Shown here piece by piece: positions 26,537-38,000 of a stretch of DNA of 64,000 nucleotides (the first letter of the stretch is position 1; the number at the start of each line of letters is the position of its first letter). The position numbers and the translations under genes were made by a program. The DNA comes from Axinella damicornis (lineage: Eukaryota > Porifera > Demospongiae > Axinellida > Axinellidae): the NCBI GenBank assembly GCA_963931865.1, contig OZ007508.1, forward strand, positions 20,420,201 to 20,484,200, given 5' to 3'. The notes below the pieces were generated by a model. That model saw only the letters and a list, made by a program, of their open reading frames with translations, was not told where the DNA came from and searched no databases.

Positions 26537-27265
26537 CTAGAGCGCTAGCGTCTGTAGCGGATCCACTTCAATAGAACCCTTAATGTCGTAGGCGCAATCC
26601 AACGTTCCCCTAAGGGTGGACTGGGGGACACCGAACCACGGCGAAACGGTATGGAACCAGTAGTAGTGGTCCTTCACCCTTTTTGGAAAATTCGCACCGG
26701 TCCATCCCTGGATAGTAAAGGGGATTTCGAAATCTTCCGTCATCTTCGTCCAGCTGACATTCAGCTTAGCGACCTTTTTCGAATGCGGTGGCATTGGTAC
26801 GTCGATAGAGTCGGTCACAGTGATGGAGTGGCTGGTGGAGCTTGAAGAGCCTGTAGAATTCGTGAAGGTGAAACTATTCGAAAATTCAGCCTGGATTCCG
26901 AGTAACTTCGAGCCGACTGTGATCTTGTTGCCGAAAGAGAAGGAGGTGGTGTCGGTTACAGTCACCGTGGCCGACTTGGTCTGAGAGGTTGAAAGCTGCA
27001 CGTGGTACGTCACAGTGTCATCCGTGTTGTTCATCAGCTGTTCCTCGGCGCCTACTCTTGTGATGGTAGTCGTTCCGCGATTACGGTAGGTGCAGTCTCC
27101 TTGAATGTTGTAGCAGTAGTGGCCGTACGTTACACAAATCCCTTCGTTGACGTGCACATCGTCAGGAGATTTGCCGAACACTTCTTTGTACTTATCGGAG
27201 AACGACGCCTTTGGGTAACCGGCCTGGGAAAGGTCGTCCCACGTAGTCAAGACTTGATTCGGCAT
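26537..27265 (-). CDS. Aerolysin-like beta-pore-forming protein (toxin-fold family)
   Basis: This intact intronless frame gives 242 residues from the first ATG (the frame is open four codons further, starting from GTG). The middle, about residues 92-152, is rich in alternating Ser/Thr strands around a SFSFGNKITVGSKL segment and a Ser-rich turn. This is the pattern of the insertion hairpin and central beta-sheet of the aerolysin/ETX-MTX2 family. It is followed by a PMPPHSKK loop, which in this family often precedes the final strands. Cysteines at residues 44, 51 and 58 could form disulfides. No signal peptide is visible. Related animal proteins (hydralysin-like) act as secreted or vesicle-delivered pore formers in defence or digestion. 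The role here is inferred from fold only. It lies alone in a repeat island, with a duplicated 110-bp upstream segment. No break is seen. Confidence 0.65.
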   Translation of the reverse strand: MPNQVLTTWDDLSQAGYPKASFSDKYKEVFGKSPDDVHVNEGICVTYGHYCYNIQGDCTYRNRGTTTITRVGAEEQLMNNTDDTVTYHVQLSTSQTKSATVTVTDTTSFSFGNKITVGSKLLGIQAEFSNSFTFTNSTGSSSSTSHSITVTDSIDVPMPPHSKKVAKLNVSWTKMTEDFEIPFTIQGWTGANFPKRVKDHYYWFHTVSPWFGVPQSTLRGTLDCAYDIKGSIEVDPLQTLAL

Positions 27266-27290
27266 TTTCGCAGTCACGTACGACAGTGAT

Positions 27291-27491
27291 TTGTCAACTG
27301 AAACAGTAGGACTGCGCTATTGCTTTTATCCGCAACTCGAGAGGTGTGGCTGAAGAACCCGAGGGGGAGCGCCTAGAGGTAAATTTGCGCGGGTGCAATT
27401 TTGTTAACTGAAACAGTAGGACTGCGCTATTGCTTTTATCCGCAACTCGAGAGGTGTGGCTGAAGAACCCGAGGGGGAGCGCCTAGAGGTA
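27291..27491. repeat. Tandem duplication of about 91 bp upstream of the aerolysin-like gene
   Basis: Two nearly identical copies (27291-27381 and 27401-27491) start at intervals of 110 bp. They contain AACTGAAACAGTAGGACTGC and end AGCGCCTAGAGGTA. The position, 26 bp upstream of the start codon, suggests a duplicated promoter or 5' UTR. From 27500 to 28170 I see no further feature. Confidence 0.85.
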
Positions 27492-28175
27492 CTCGTGCGC
27501 GCGCCGTGCGAAATGTATAGGGAAATGTATACTTAAGTTCGCTAACCAAAAATCTCTGGAATGAACAGCGTGAGCAACTTGATTCTGGCGGTGGAGGTAC
27601 GCTGTCACAAGGTGCGGGGCATGACGGAAGCTTTTACCGATACGTTTTATAGCCATGCAAAAACGAGAAGTTCGGTTCACCAAAAAGCTGTATTTACCGC
27701 TTTTCTCGAGCGAGACAGCAGATAAATTTGCCAGGGATTATGCTATCCAAAACTGGGCTGGGTTGAACATGTAGTATCAACAATCAACTTCAAAGGACCT
27801 TGTTGCAAATGTCTGCTTGCAAGTGTCTTTGCATACAAATGTACGTCCCTCCCCATTGTGTTCTAGCTGGTTAGCTAGTCTTGTGTATCCATGTTGACCA
27901 GGGCCACAGCTTGTCACCAACCAAAAACTGCACGTGACTATAATATACTTCTAATAATTCTAATGCTCAACCACCGGTGACCCTAGCTGTGACCAGTCGA
28001 CCGTGGCTGCACGACATTTTGTAGAATATGGAGAAATGGGGTAAGGTAATTAAGGGAGGGATTTCTGGACAGTAGGGGATTCCGGAGGCAGCCCCAGTTT
28101 TCGCTCTCTAGCAGCATTTTTTGGCAACACCTGTACAGTGTTGTACAAATAATTAATTATTAATTGCTGCACATA

Positions 28176-28385
28176 CAGTCAAACCTCCGAACAAAGGACA
28201 CTTTGGGGACAATATAAATTCAAGTCTTTTGTCCTTTGTAGAGAGGTTGTCCTCTTCTCGGAGGTTCAAAATGTATTAGAACCATAGGCAAACCAATTAT
28301 TTGGGACCTTGAAAAGCGTCCTTTGTAGAGAGGTTTATTATATTGTGTCCCTATCTCGGAGGGTCCACTATCGGAGGTTCGACTG
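28176..28385. mobile_element. TA-flanked MITE with CAGTCRAACCTCCGA ends (pogo/Tigger-like), 210 bp
   Basis: The ends CAGTCAAACCTCCGA and TCGGAGGTTCGACTG are inverted and flanked by TA on both sides (28174-28175 and 28386-28387). CAGTC...GACTG ends with TA duplication are typical of pogo/Tigger Tc1-mariner relatives. There is no coding capacity. Remnants appear near 11075 and 12535. Confidence 0.8.
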
Positions 28386-28541
28386 TACTTTCCTCTCTAT
28401 AGCTATAATTGCTGGCAGAGGTAGTGAAGTACTTCCAGACCCTTAAGTATGGGTTTCTGCATAATTATGCTATGCCTATGGGTGTACCTACCTTGGATAG
28501 GAGAGACGCTGTAGGAACAAAGTGTAAGAGGCAACTGAAGT

Positions 28542-29213
28542 GGGGTTAGTGCAAAACCTGGACTCTGGACTCTGGACTGGACCGTGGACTGGACTCTGGA
28601 CTGCATTTTGGACTGGATTTTGGACTCAATCCTTCATGGCCCAGAAGGCATACAGAAGACTAAGCTGGTCCACAACAAATACAACACACACACATGATCA
28701 GTTGGTTCAAGCTCAACAGCTATAGCAAGCTCTGTTCCACTTCCATCGAGTGACCAGGGTTCTGATATTGTCTGATATCCGTAGAAATAATCCCGTAGGA
28801 TCCGGATAGAGCCCATCGTCAGCAGAGAACTTGACACACGACGTCATCATCACAGACACGAAATCAGTCTTGTAGCTCACCCAGACAGCAAACTGCATAA
28901 CAATCGACGGCACACGCTCTGTTCTGCCAGGAACGACCACTGAGATTCCTGATATTTGTCCCACCAGAAATAATCCTGTAGGATGGAGCCCCAGCCTCCA
29001 CTAGCAGCTCTCAGGGTAGCTACTCCACGTCGTCCCTACTTAAGTTCCCATAGGCATCCACTGAGACAGAGATATAGCGACCTCTGACGTGCCTTCTGGG
29101 TCATGCGTACGAAGTCAAGTCCAATATCCAGTCCAAAATCCAGTCCAAAATGCAGTCCAGAGTCCAGTCCACGGTCCAGTCCAGAGTCCAGAGTCCAGGT
29201 TTTGCACCAACCC
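28542..29213. mobile_element. Foldback element with GGACT-repeat ends, copy 2
   Basis: The left arm GGGGTTAGTGCAAAACCTGG and then GGACTC units (to about 28627) is matched by its inverse complement at about 29110-29213. The direct repeat ACTGAAG flanks it (28534-28540 and 29214-29220). The interior has no long frame. The termini are related to, but distinct from, the copies at 25345 and 38777. Confidence 0.8.
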
Positions 29214-29319
29214 ACTGAAGCGCATATAGTAAGCCTCAGTGGCTGCACATGCATGCCTAATATTATTTCTCCTCTCTAAATTATGTGGCGCCGCAACAAA
29301 TCTATGACCAAGTTAGCCT

Positions 29320-29434
29320 TAGCCTCGTTCCCAGGCCTTCCGCACCTCCAGCTTTTGATCGCTTCCAGTATGCAAAAATGGAGGTGCAAGCGACGGAAAA
29401 CTGGGCACATGGGACTGGGTACCGTCGGAGGCTA
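29320..29434. mobile_element. Hairpin element, diverged TAGCCTCG family
   Basis: The left end is TAGCCTCGTTCCCAGGCC and the right end GGAGGCTA, with partly complementary interior strings. GACCAAGTTA occurs at 29306 and 29436, close to both ends, suggesting a duplication of the target. Confidence 0.5.
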
Positions 29435-29884
29435 CGACCAAGTTATGTATCGTCTACGATCGTTGACGCTTCCGCTAACCTTGAATGACTTCGTAAACAA
29501 AGGCCCCAAGATAGCGCCAAGTGCCGACATAGAAAAGGATGATCTCTGTTGACGAGAATGACCGTGTTGTCTTGCGGTTTATCTGGGTAGAGGATGTGGC
29601 CAGGGAGCCACCCGAGTTTCAATTTATCATTTTACCAGCACAAAAATATAATGTAAAGAGCAGGAAATGGTTAAAAAAATTGGTTTAAAATGTAAATGAA
29701 TGATAGTGTAATAAATGTTGGATGGATGGTTTCAAGGCAAGCGCTACAGTAGCTTTGACCAGTCCTCCAACATGGTTTGAACCTCTCAGTAACACTGCTA
29801 AACTGGATGAAGCTTAAGGACAATGCTGTGTGCACACCAAAGCCCTGGTACACAGGCCGTACACGCAGACACATTCCCCACCAG

Positions 29885-29960
29885 AAAAACAAACGCCACT
29901 TCTGGGGATCGAACCTGTGGCACCTCCGCCTAGGAGCTGGGCTCTCAGTACAAGAGTGAT
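29885..29960 (-). repeat. tRNA-like B-box sequence, probable SINE
   Basis: On the minus strand, CAGGTTCGATCCCCAG forms a T-arm-like hairpin, with a weak A-box string before it. The rest of 29435-29980 shows nothing clear. Confidence 0.3.
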
Positions 29961-29984
29961 TCTTATTTCCTTGCAATGTCCCGG

Positions 29985-29991
29985 TATATAA
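29985..29991 (+). promoter_or_regulatory. TATA box of lectin copy 1
   Basis: TATATAA lies 108 bp upstream of the ATG at 30093. The surrounding sequence (AAAGAGC, CATTACCTACAGGCAGCC) is shared with the promoter of the second lectin copy. Confidence 0.6.
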
Positions 29992-30092
29992 AGAGCACCA
30001 TTACCTACAGGCAGCCAAGAATCTTCTGCAGAAGATACTATCAAGTATCAACCCAATTACCGTGGATCAGTAGCAGCTCTATTCTCAGTGCC

Positions 30093-30290
30093 ATGGCCAC
30101 AACAGATGCTAAACCTGTGTACATTCAAGACAGGAACTCCGGACTGCTAATGGAGTATCAACCCGATGCCCCATACCAAGTGGTGATTAATCCCAAGCAG
30201 CAAGGAAACCCCTACCAGCAATTTTACATAACTGGTTCTGCATGGTGTCGTTGGATACGTCTACGTTGAGAGCGTGGTACAACCATGCAT
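30093..30290 (+). pseudogene. Beta-trefoil lectin pseudogene, copy 1
   Basis: The first about 50 codons (MATTDAKPVYIQDRNSGLL onward) match the copy at 39582 closely. A 4-bp insertion (CATG) near 30240 then shifts the frame, and a stop follows at 30267-30269. Similarity in the nucleotide sequence continues to about 30285 and then ends, so the second and third trefoil repeats are missing. The upstream TATA region is preserved. Confidence 0.7.
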
Positions 30291-31969
30291 GTGCACCTAG
30301 CCCTGCAGAAGACAGTCAGGTAACACAAACTTTGTGTTACCAATGATGGTCATTGCAGGTGTACTGGTGAGAAGCGTAAACAAGGCTTCAAGGTTTAAGT
30401 AGCTACAAACTTGTTTCAACTGATTGCACATACAATGTACTCATGGATGTAGACTACACAGTTAGCACTTCCATTCATGGCTTCTGACAAGCTTGTCTTC
30501 GTCTGTGTTACTTCAGTGTTCTCAAGCAGTGTTGTTTTTCCTGTTATGCAATATGGAAATGTATGCACTTGTAATCAATATTTAGATGGACTTCTTACTG
30601 GAGAATACTTTTACAATATTTTGTTTACCCTACACAGATTTAGCCAGCATTAAACTGACACATGCACTTATGCAGAATGAAAAGAAAAAAAAAGCTGAAA
30701 AAAAAAGCATGCATGTAGCAATGAGTAGTGAATATGCTTAACACTTCATGCAGTAGATTAATGCTATAATTATTCAGTGGTAATTGCTAGCGCTCACAAC
30801 AGCATTCTGATCATGAGTACTTGCATATAATTATACGCAAGTTTACATATACACTAAGCCAATCGGTTAATTAAGTGTTTTCCTAGAATGAGAGCATTGT
30901 TGTTGTTTATCTTTTGGAATCTTCCAGCCCCTCCCAATATTCTCAGCATTCTTCGTGGAGTTTGAGGTTGTAGCTAGTAAAGGACGAAGGTTGCATATTA
31001 CTATCGCCTAGTCCAACCCCACATCCATTACACACACGTGCCTAATATAACGATGACGGCTTCTGCATGCAAGAATATATAAGGATAGGGAAGGTGTCTA
31101 CGGTAAGCTCACTTTTTTTTTCACTAGCACTGCTTCATGAAACTACCGGGGTAATATGAATGTACAAAGAGTTCTATGAAGTGACCTTGGTTGAAATGCA
31201 AACGAATTAAGTGTTGATTATACTGTGGACTCCGAAATGCCACACATCTAATATAGCTACTTCCATCAGCTACCCAATCTATATGTCCAAGATATTTATT
31301 GTAAACCGTTAGAATTTTACTCTCCCATATGTATTGACCATGATTGACACACAAGGAAACTAATGTGAAATGCCTCAGTAGTACATGAGCAGAAAAGTCA
31401 GACTCAGAATGAGCCCACCACTAGTATTGCCACCAGCCGAATGAGTCAGTGAGGTAACACAAAGCCATTGAAGGTGTACAGGTGTGAAGCATGATTGTGT
31501 GAAGCTTAACCTGAAAGCTGATTGTATATACAATGTACTCACAGATGTAGAGGCACAGTTAGCACTTCCATTCATGGCTTCTGACAAGCTTGTCTTCATC
31601 TGTGCTGCTTCAGTGTTCTTGAGCATGCAGTGTGCAGTGTTGTTTTCCTGTTATGCAACACGGAAATGTTTTCACAAAGTCATGTAGTCGCAATATTAAT
31701 GCAGACTTCTTGCTGAAGAATACTTTTTAAACTACACAGTTTTAGCATCCATTAAACTGACACACTGTAGAATGGAGGTTAAAGCTGCATGAGCTAAAGC
31801 TGCATGAGTCAGCAATAAAGCTGTGAATATGCTTAACAGGCATGAGATCAGCTGGTATAGTAATCCACAGACCTGTACCTTCAATAGATAGTCACACCTA
31901 TACTCACTACTAATACACTACTTAAAATCTTAACTATAAGTTCATTTCACTAGTACTGCTTCTTCTACC

Positions 31970-32260
31970 ACAGTGCATGGGCAATCCTTTGATGTACTGT
32001 GGAGGATAAATCAGTTATCCTCCGCAGTTATCCTCCGATGACATAATTGAACTGCACTGTGCTGAAATCAGAGAGCTGTAGCTGTCCTAGCAGCCGGTTG
32101 CAGCTACTAACTCGACTTGGATCGGAGGTTATGTCTGTGTTAGAAGTCCGATCTACTGTGCCGACTTGGAGGTTAAGCGATTTATCCTCCATGGAAAAGT
32201 TTAGCCTCCGCCTCGGCCAAACTTTCCCATGGAGGATAACTCGCATAACCTCTGCGTCGA
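31970..32260. repeat. Imperfect inverted repeat in the array
   Basis: TATCCTCC strings near 31995-32040 and GGAGGATAA strings near 32235 face each other, with TTATCCTCCATGGAAAA and its complement TTTTCCATGGAGGATAA-like partner near 32190-32240. This may be a small MITE. Confidence 0.4.
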
Positions 32261-33084
32261 CTGAAAGTTGTCCAATGCAAACAAAGTGTTAATTGTACGT
32301 GGACTCCAAAATGCTACAGATGCTTCCATTATCCAGCTGTACTATAGTGGACAGCTACACATTCTACATCTAACAAACTTAGAGCTTTACTCTCCAATGT
32401 ATTTACCATTATTGACACACAAGGAAACCAGTTGTACAGAAAACACACAGACTCAGAATGAATGTGTTTATCAAGTAAACACATGCACATGTTCCTGACT
32501 GTATGTCAGTGAGGTAACACACATTGAAGGTGTAAAGGTATGAAGCAGGTGTGAGGCTTAACAATTAAGGCTTCAAGTTGAGCTAAGGTACACAAACTAC
32601 AAACTTGTTACAACTGATTGCACATACAATGTAGTCAGGGATGTAGAGACACAGTTAGCACTTCCATTCATGGCTTCAGACAAGCTCATCTTCATCTGTG
32701 TTGCTTCAGTGTTCTCAAGCAGTGCTGTTTTTCCTGGTAGGCAATAATGGAAATGCATATAATTATACACTCTTAATATAATGATGATGGTATAGTCTTC
32801 TGCATGCACTAATATAGTGTTCATTAGAGAAATAAGGACAGAGACATCATCAAGCTTGTTAGATCTTTTCTTTCACTAGTACTGCTTCATAATGTATGTG
32901 AAACTACCAGGGTAATATGAACGTAGAGATTGGCTGATATTTTGTCCAATGCAAACAGTGTGTTAATTGTACTGTGGACTCCCAGAACCTGATATTTGAA
33001 GTGAGGTTGGTTGATATTTGTCCAATTAAGTAAGGTATATATTTTCATTATCCAAATGCATAGCGGATAATATTCAACTATCCA

Positions 33085-33180
33085 TCATCCAGTCATTACT
33101 AATGCATGCTTGCAATATCTCATCCACAGCCAGCACCTGCATGCTGAAAGACAATTCCTGATGAGCAATACATATTACTA
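33085..33180 (-). repeat. Inverted copy of 34215-34335
   Basis: CAGCCAGCACCTGCATGCTG and neighbouring strings are the inverse complement of the sequence around 34270. Together with block A this marks rearrangement around the foldback element. Confidence 0.7.
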
Positions 33181-33310
33181 GTGTATATGGTTGTGTACAT
33201 GTACCATATGTATATGGTTGTGTACAATGCTCCTACATGTACCATATGTATATGGTTGTGTACAATGCTCCTACATGTACCATATGTATATGGTTGTGTA
33301 CAATGCTCCT
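33181..33310. repeat. About 43-bp tandem repeat, three copies
   Basis: Units containing ATGTACCATATGTATATGG then TTGTGTACAATGCTCC. Confidence 0.85.
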
Positions 33311-33589
33311 TTTCTGCTCATGTACTACTGAGGCATGTCACATTGGTTTCCTTGTGTGTCAATCATGGTCAATACATGGGAGAGTATAAAGTTCAAAGTT
33401 CTCAGAATGAAGCCACCCTACCACAAGTATTACACAAAGCCATTGAATGTGTACACAGGCAGTGTGAAGCAGGTGTCAAGCTTAACAAGGCTTCTAAGGT
33501 ACCCATAGCTATACAACTGATTGCATATACAATGTATTCACAGATGCAGACTACACAGTTAGCACTTCCATTCATAGAAGCTTGTCTTC

Positions 33590-33655
33590 TAGCCTCGTTC
33601 CCAGGCCCACACGTGAAACGCGGAAGTTTCGCGTGTGGGCCTGGGAACGAGGCTA
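33590..33655. mobile_element. Short hairpin element (66 bp) with 9-bp duplication and a local empty site
   Basis: The ends TAGCCTCGTTCCCAGGCC and its exact complement enclose a further imperfect inverted GTGAAAC...GTTTCGC core. The flanks are CTTGTCTTC at 33581-33589 and 33656-33664. The tandem-array copies near 31590 and 30490 have the same site with a single CTTGTCTTC and no element. Confidence 0.9.
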
Positions 33656-34005
33656 CTTGTCTTCATCTGTGCTACTTCAGTATTCTTAAGCAGTGTTTGT
33701 TACGCAATATTAAACACGTACAGTCATGTATTGCAGTATTTCATATTAGAGAATACTTTTTCCAAGTAACAACGTATACAGTTTTAGCATGCATTAAACT
33801 CGGGCATACTTACACACGAATCATGCATGTGGAGGTTAGAGCTGCATGACTCAATAACATAAGAAACAGCAAGCAAAAACCCTGTTATAATGCCTAGTAT
33901 TAATCTGCCCATATAAATTCTTATGGGAGCTCATGACGGCAATTGCCATCATTGGTTGGTAAAGGCATGAGGTCAGCTAGTATAGTAATCCACAGACTGT
34001 ACCTT

Positions 34006-34280
34006 CAATAGATCCATGTTATAGCACCTAATTCACTGCTTAAAATCTTAGTATAATGACCATGATAGCCTTCTGCATATTCACTGCTAGTTGCTCACAG
34101 CAGCAATTTGAGTACTTGGTATACGCCAAGTTATAAGCCAATTAGGCGAAAGTGTTTTCCACAGCCTAGCATGTTGTTGCACATTTATTTATCTTCTGTT
34201 GCAAATGTAGCTAGAAGCATTGTACACAACCATATACGTATTGCTCATCAGGAATGGTCTTTCAGCATGCAGGTGCTGGC
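34006..34280. repeat. Duplicated block A, copy 2
   Basis: Partner of 24950-25205. From 34280 to 35061 I see nothing recognisable. Confidence 0.85.
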
Positions 34281-35061
34281 TGAGGATGAGATTATATTGC
34301 AAGCATGCATTAGGAATGGCTGGATGATGGATAGTTGAAGATTACAGCCAATAGTCTATGTGCAGGACTTGGCCGTTCCTCATCCAGCATGCAAACTTTG
34401 CCCACCGTCCATGCACTATATTTGGATAGCAAAGAGTTTCATCACTGAGTAATGAACTGCTGAGAAGACAAAGCCTTTATTATGGGATAGCTGCCGCGAG
34501 TCTATGGACATGTGGGCACATAACATGAAACTTACTGTCCTCCTGTACCTTATGAAGCACACATTGAGCTAATGTTGCAATACTGCTACTTGTAATATTG
34601 CCTTGCACTTCAATCAGCGGAAGTATGACGGGATGTGATTGTTGCTCAGTATTTCTGTCTTGAATTGGTTAAGGGCTTAAGCTTATCGCTAACATCTTGA
34701 GTCATCAGTAATGTGCAAATGCCTCATAAGTTTCTTAATTATAGGTACTTAGTGTTTACTGGTCTGTATGTCTGTCATGTGGAGGACCTATAGTGGTCAA
34801 GCAGTGTAAATGATCTGCTTGAATGCACATTGATTGTTTGGTATTGGGTATTGGTATTGCAGGGAAGCAGCAACTATGGCAGCTGTTAAGTAGAATTGCT
34901 AGGAGTGCAGCTGCATGCATGCACTTCTATAGCATTCCTATACTTCTCCTCAGACATAACTAAGAAACTTGACCAAGCTAGGTTATCTCAACAGGCCTAC
35001 TAGGTTTTCCTATCACTACTACTTTCCTTCTAGACATGGTTACCACAGAAGCACAAGTTAT

Positions 35062-38000
35062 AGTTAAACCACCCTCTAGACGTGTTTACCAGTAACACAC
35101 GAGACACTTTGGGTAAACCCCCGAGGGCGAAGCCCAGAGGAGGGAGTGCAAGCTTACGGAGGTTCGTATTCGTCCGTTACCTCTTCCGGTAGTATTCGTT
35201 ATGAATTCGGAGTTATGCGATTTCCGTGTAACGAAACAGCCATGGCAGACGGCTTCGAGAAGCAGATTTTGGCACCGACTGTTCCAAGATGTGTTCATGC
35301 GAGCGACGTATCCTTTGGGATATGTGTATCTCAGGTGGTCAAGAGTCTATTTAGCTATCAAGACAGTTGAGACTGCTCCCGTCTTTGTGTGAGAACGCTG
35401 TAAAGTCGGGTCTAGCTTGAAGCATCTCAAGATGGTCAGATTCAAGCGCCTGTAGTGCACGAACGCAGGGTGCTATGATGATCGGACCTGCGCCTGATGA
35501 AAGCCCCATCTCTGTACTTTCAGAAAATAGCCACATCATGGGGTGACAACCCCATCAGATTTGGAGCTATGAGCCCCTGAAGTCAACCATGTTTCATGAA
35601 TTTGGTTTGCGTGGGTGAATGCATGCTGCCATATCTCGAGAACGCTACATGCTACGGACACAAGACTTGCACCATTGGATACATCAAAGACTGAGGTTTG
35701 TAAATACATGTGGAAATATTGTGACAACCCCATCAGATTTGGAGCAATGAGCCCCTGAACTCAACCAATTTGTGTGAATATGGTTTATGTGGGTGACTTT
35801 GTGTGGCCGTATCTCAAGAACGCTACATGCTATGGACATGAGACTTGCACCATTGGATACAGCAAAGACTGAGGTTTGTAAATTCATGTGGAAGTATTGT
35901 GACAACCCCACTAGATTTGGAGCTATGAGCCCCCGAACTCCACCAATATGTGTGAATTTGGTTTATGTGGGTGACTTCGTGTTGTCATATCTCCTGAATC
36001 CTACAACCTATGGACATGAGACTTGCACCATTGGATACAACAAAGACTGAGGTTTGTAAGTACATATGGAAGTATTGTGACAACCCCATCAGATTTGGAG
36101 CAATGAGCCCCTCGACTCAACCAATATGCGTGAATTTGGTTTACATGGGTGAATTCGTGCTGTCATATCTCTTGAACCCTACAACCTATGGACATGAGAC
36201 AACGAAGATGGAGGTTTATAAAGATATGTGGAAATTATTGTGACCACCCCATCAGCTTTGGAGCTATGAGCTCCTGAAATCAACTATGTTTCATGAATTT
36301 TGTTTACGTGGTTGAATTTGTGTGGCCATGCATAATTATCTCCTCAGCCCCATATACAACCTATGGACATGAGACTTGCACCACTGGACGCAGCAAGTAT
36401 TCTGCTATACAGTGCATTTATGTAGAGTGATATCTGTACAAAATGGAATCATGTTTGTAAATTTAGCAGGTTTCTAGCAATAGCTATGTTGCTGTAGTGC
36501 TGGTGGAGGTGGGATGCGCCGCCAATGCAGAAGTTTCTGAATTATCGCCGAATTGGAATCAAGTCTTTGACCACCAGGCTAACTCGTCCAGAACTAATGC
36601 TCACAATGTGGCTTTAGAGTCTCCAATTGACTTGCTCGACCTGTTTGTTTATTGAATGAGGGACGTTCACCCTCATAGTAATGGTCATGATCAGGAGTAT
36701 AGTTGTATCAAGGGCGCATCGAGCCGCCGAAGGCGGCTCGATGCGCCCTTGGTAGTATAGAATGGAAGGCAATGTGAGTCTAGTCACTTATCAAAGCCCT
36801 TTCAAGAATCTGATTCTGACACCACTGATTCAGATGCCACTATAGATGTGATAGCTCCAAAGAAGTTATTGAACACACTATCACATTCAAATGCATAGCT
36901 ACGTATAATATATAGGTACTACCAAATGTGGTGACTACCAAAACATTTTGAGTAAGGCTAGAAAGGAGTTGTCGTTGGGAGTTTAATTTCAGTCAGGTTA
37001 ATGGCTAGTCCCATTGACAAGACAGCAATAGCAATTCAGTGCTACATGAATGGAAAATGGATGTGAATAGGATATATAATAATACCAGGCCTAGGAGCGC
37101 ATGAGCCACCAAACAATGATCACTTTCACAGGCACAAAATTCCATGGTCCATGGGGTAATCTCGAATTGTCAGAGTTGATAGTTTGAAGTCTTCAGGAGA
37201 CATAGATGTATATATAGCTGCACAACATCTCCAGTGTGAACTAAAATCCATGAAAGTGCTGATAGTAGCCACACATAGCTTCAAAGCTGATGGGGTTGTC
37301 ACAATCCACACATCCTTATAAACCTCCATCTTTGTTGTATCCAGTGGTGCAAGTCTCATGTCCATAGGTTGTAGGGTTCAAGAGATATGACAGTACGAAT
37401 TCACCCATGTAAACCAAATTCACGCATATTGGTTGAGTCAAGGGGCTCATTGCTCCAAGGGTTGTCACAATACTTCTACAAACCTCAGTCTTTGTTGTAT
37501 CCAATGGTGCAAGTCTCATGTCCATAGGTCGTAGGATTCAGGAGATATGACAACACAAAGTCACCCACATAAACCAAATTCACATGTTGGTTGAGTTCGG
37601 GGGCTCATAGCTCCAAATCTAATGGGGTTGTCAGAATATTTCCACACGAATTTACAAACCTCAGTCTTTGCTGTATCCAATGGTGCAAGTCTCATGTCCA
37701 TAGCATGTAGCGTTCTTGAGATACGGCCACACAAAGTCACCCACATAAACCAAATTCACACAAATTGGTTGAGTTCAGGGGCTCATTGCTCCAAATCTGA
37801 TGGGGTTGTCACAATATTTCCACATGTATTTACAAACCTCAGTCTTTGCTGTATCCAATGGTGCAAGTCTCATGTCCATAGCATGTAGCGTTCTTGAGAT
37901 ACGGCCACACAAAGTCACCCACATAAACCATATTCACACAAATTGGTTGAGTTCAGGGGCTCATTGCTCCAAATCTGATGGGGTTGTCACAATATTTCCA

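Larger units (their letters stand above)
30340..33860. repeat. Degenerate tandem array, about 1.1-kb units, four copies
   Basis: The landmark string GCACTTCCATTCAT followed by a CTTGTCTTC segment starts at 30465, 31562, 32658 and 33562, giving spacings of about 1097, 1096 and 904 bp. Flanking strings (AACTACC-GGGTAATATGAA, ATACAATGTA) recur in the same order. Short frames occur around the landmark but none is conserved in all copies, so I do not call a gene. The fourth copy is interrupted by the hairpin element at 33590. Confidence 0.75.
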
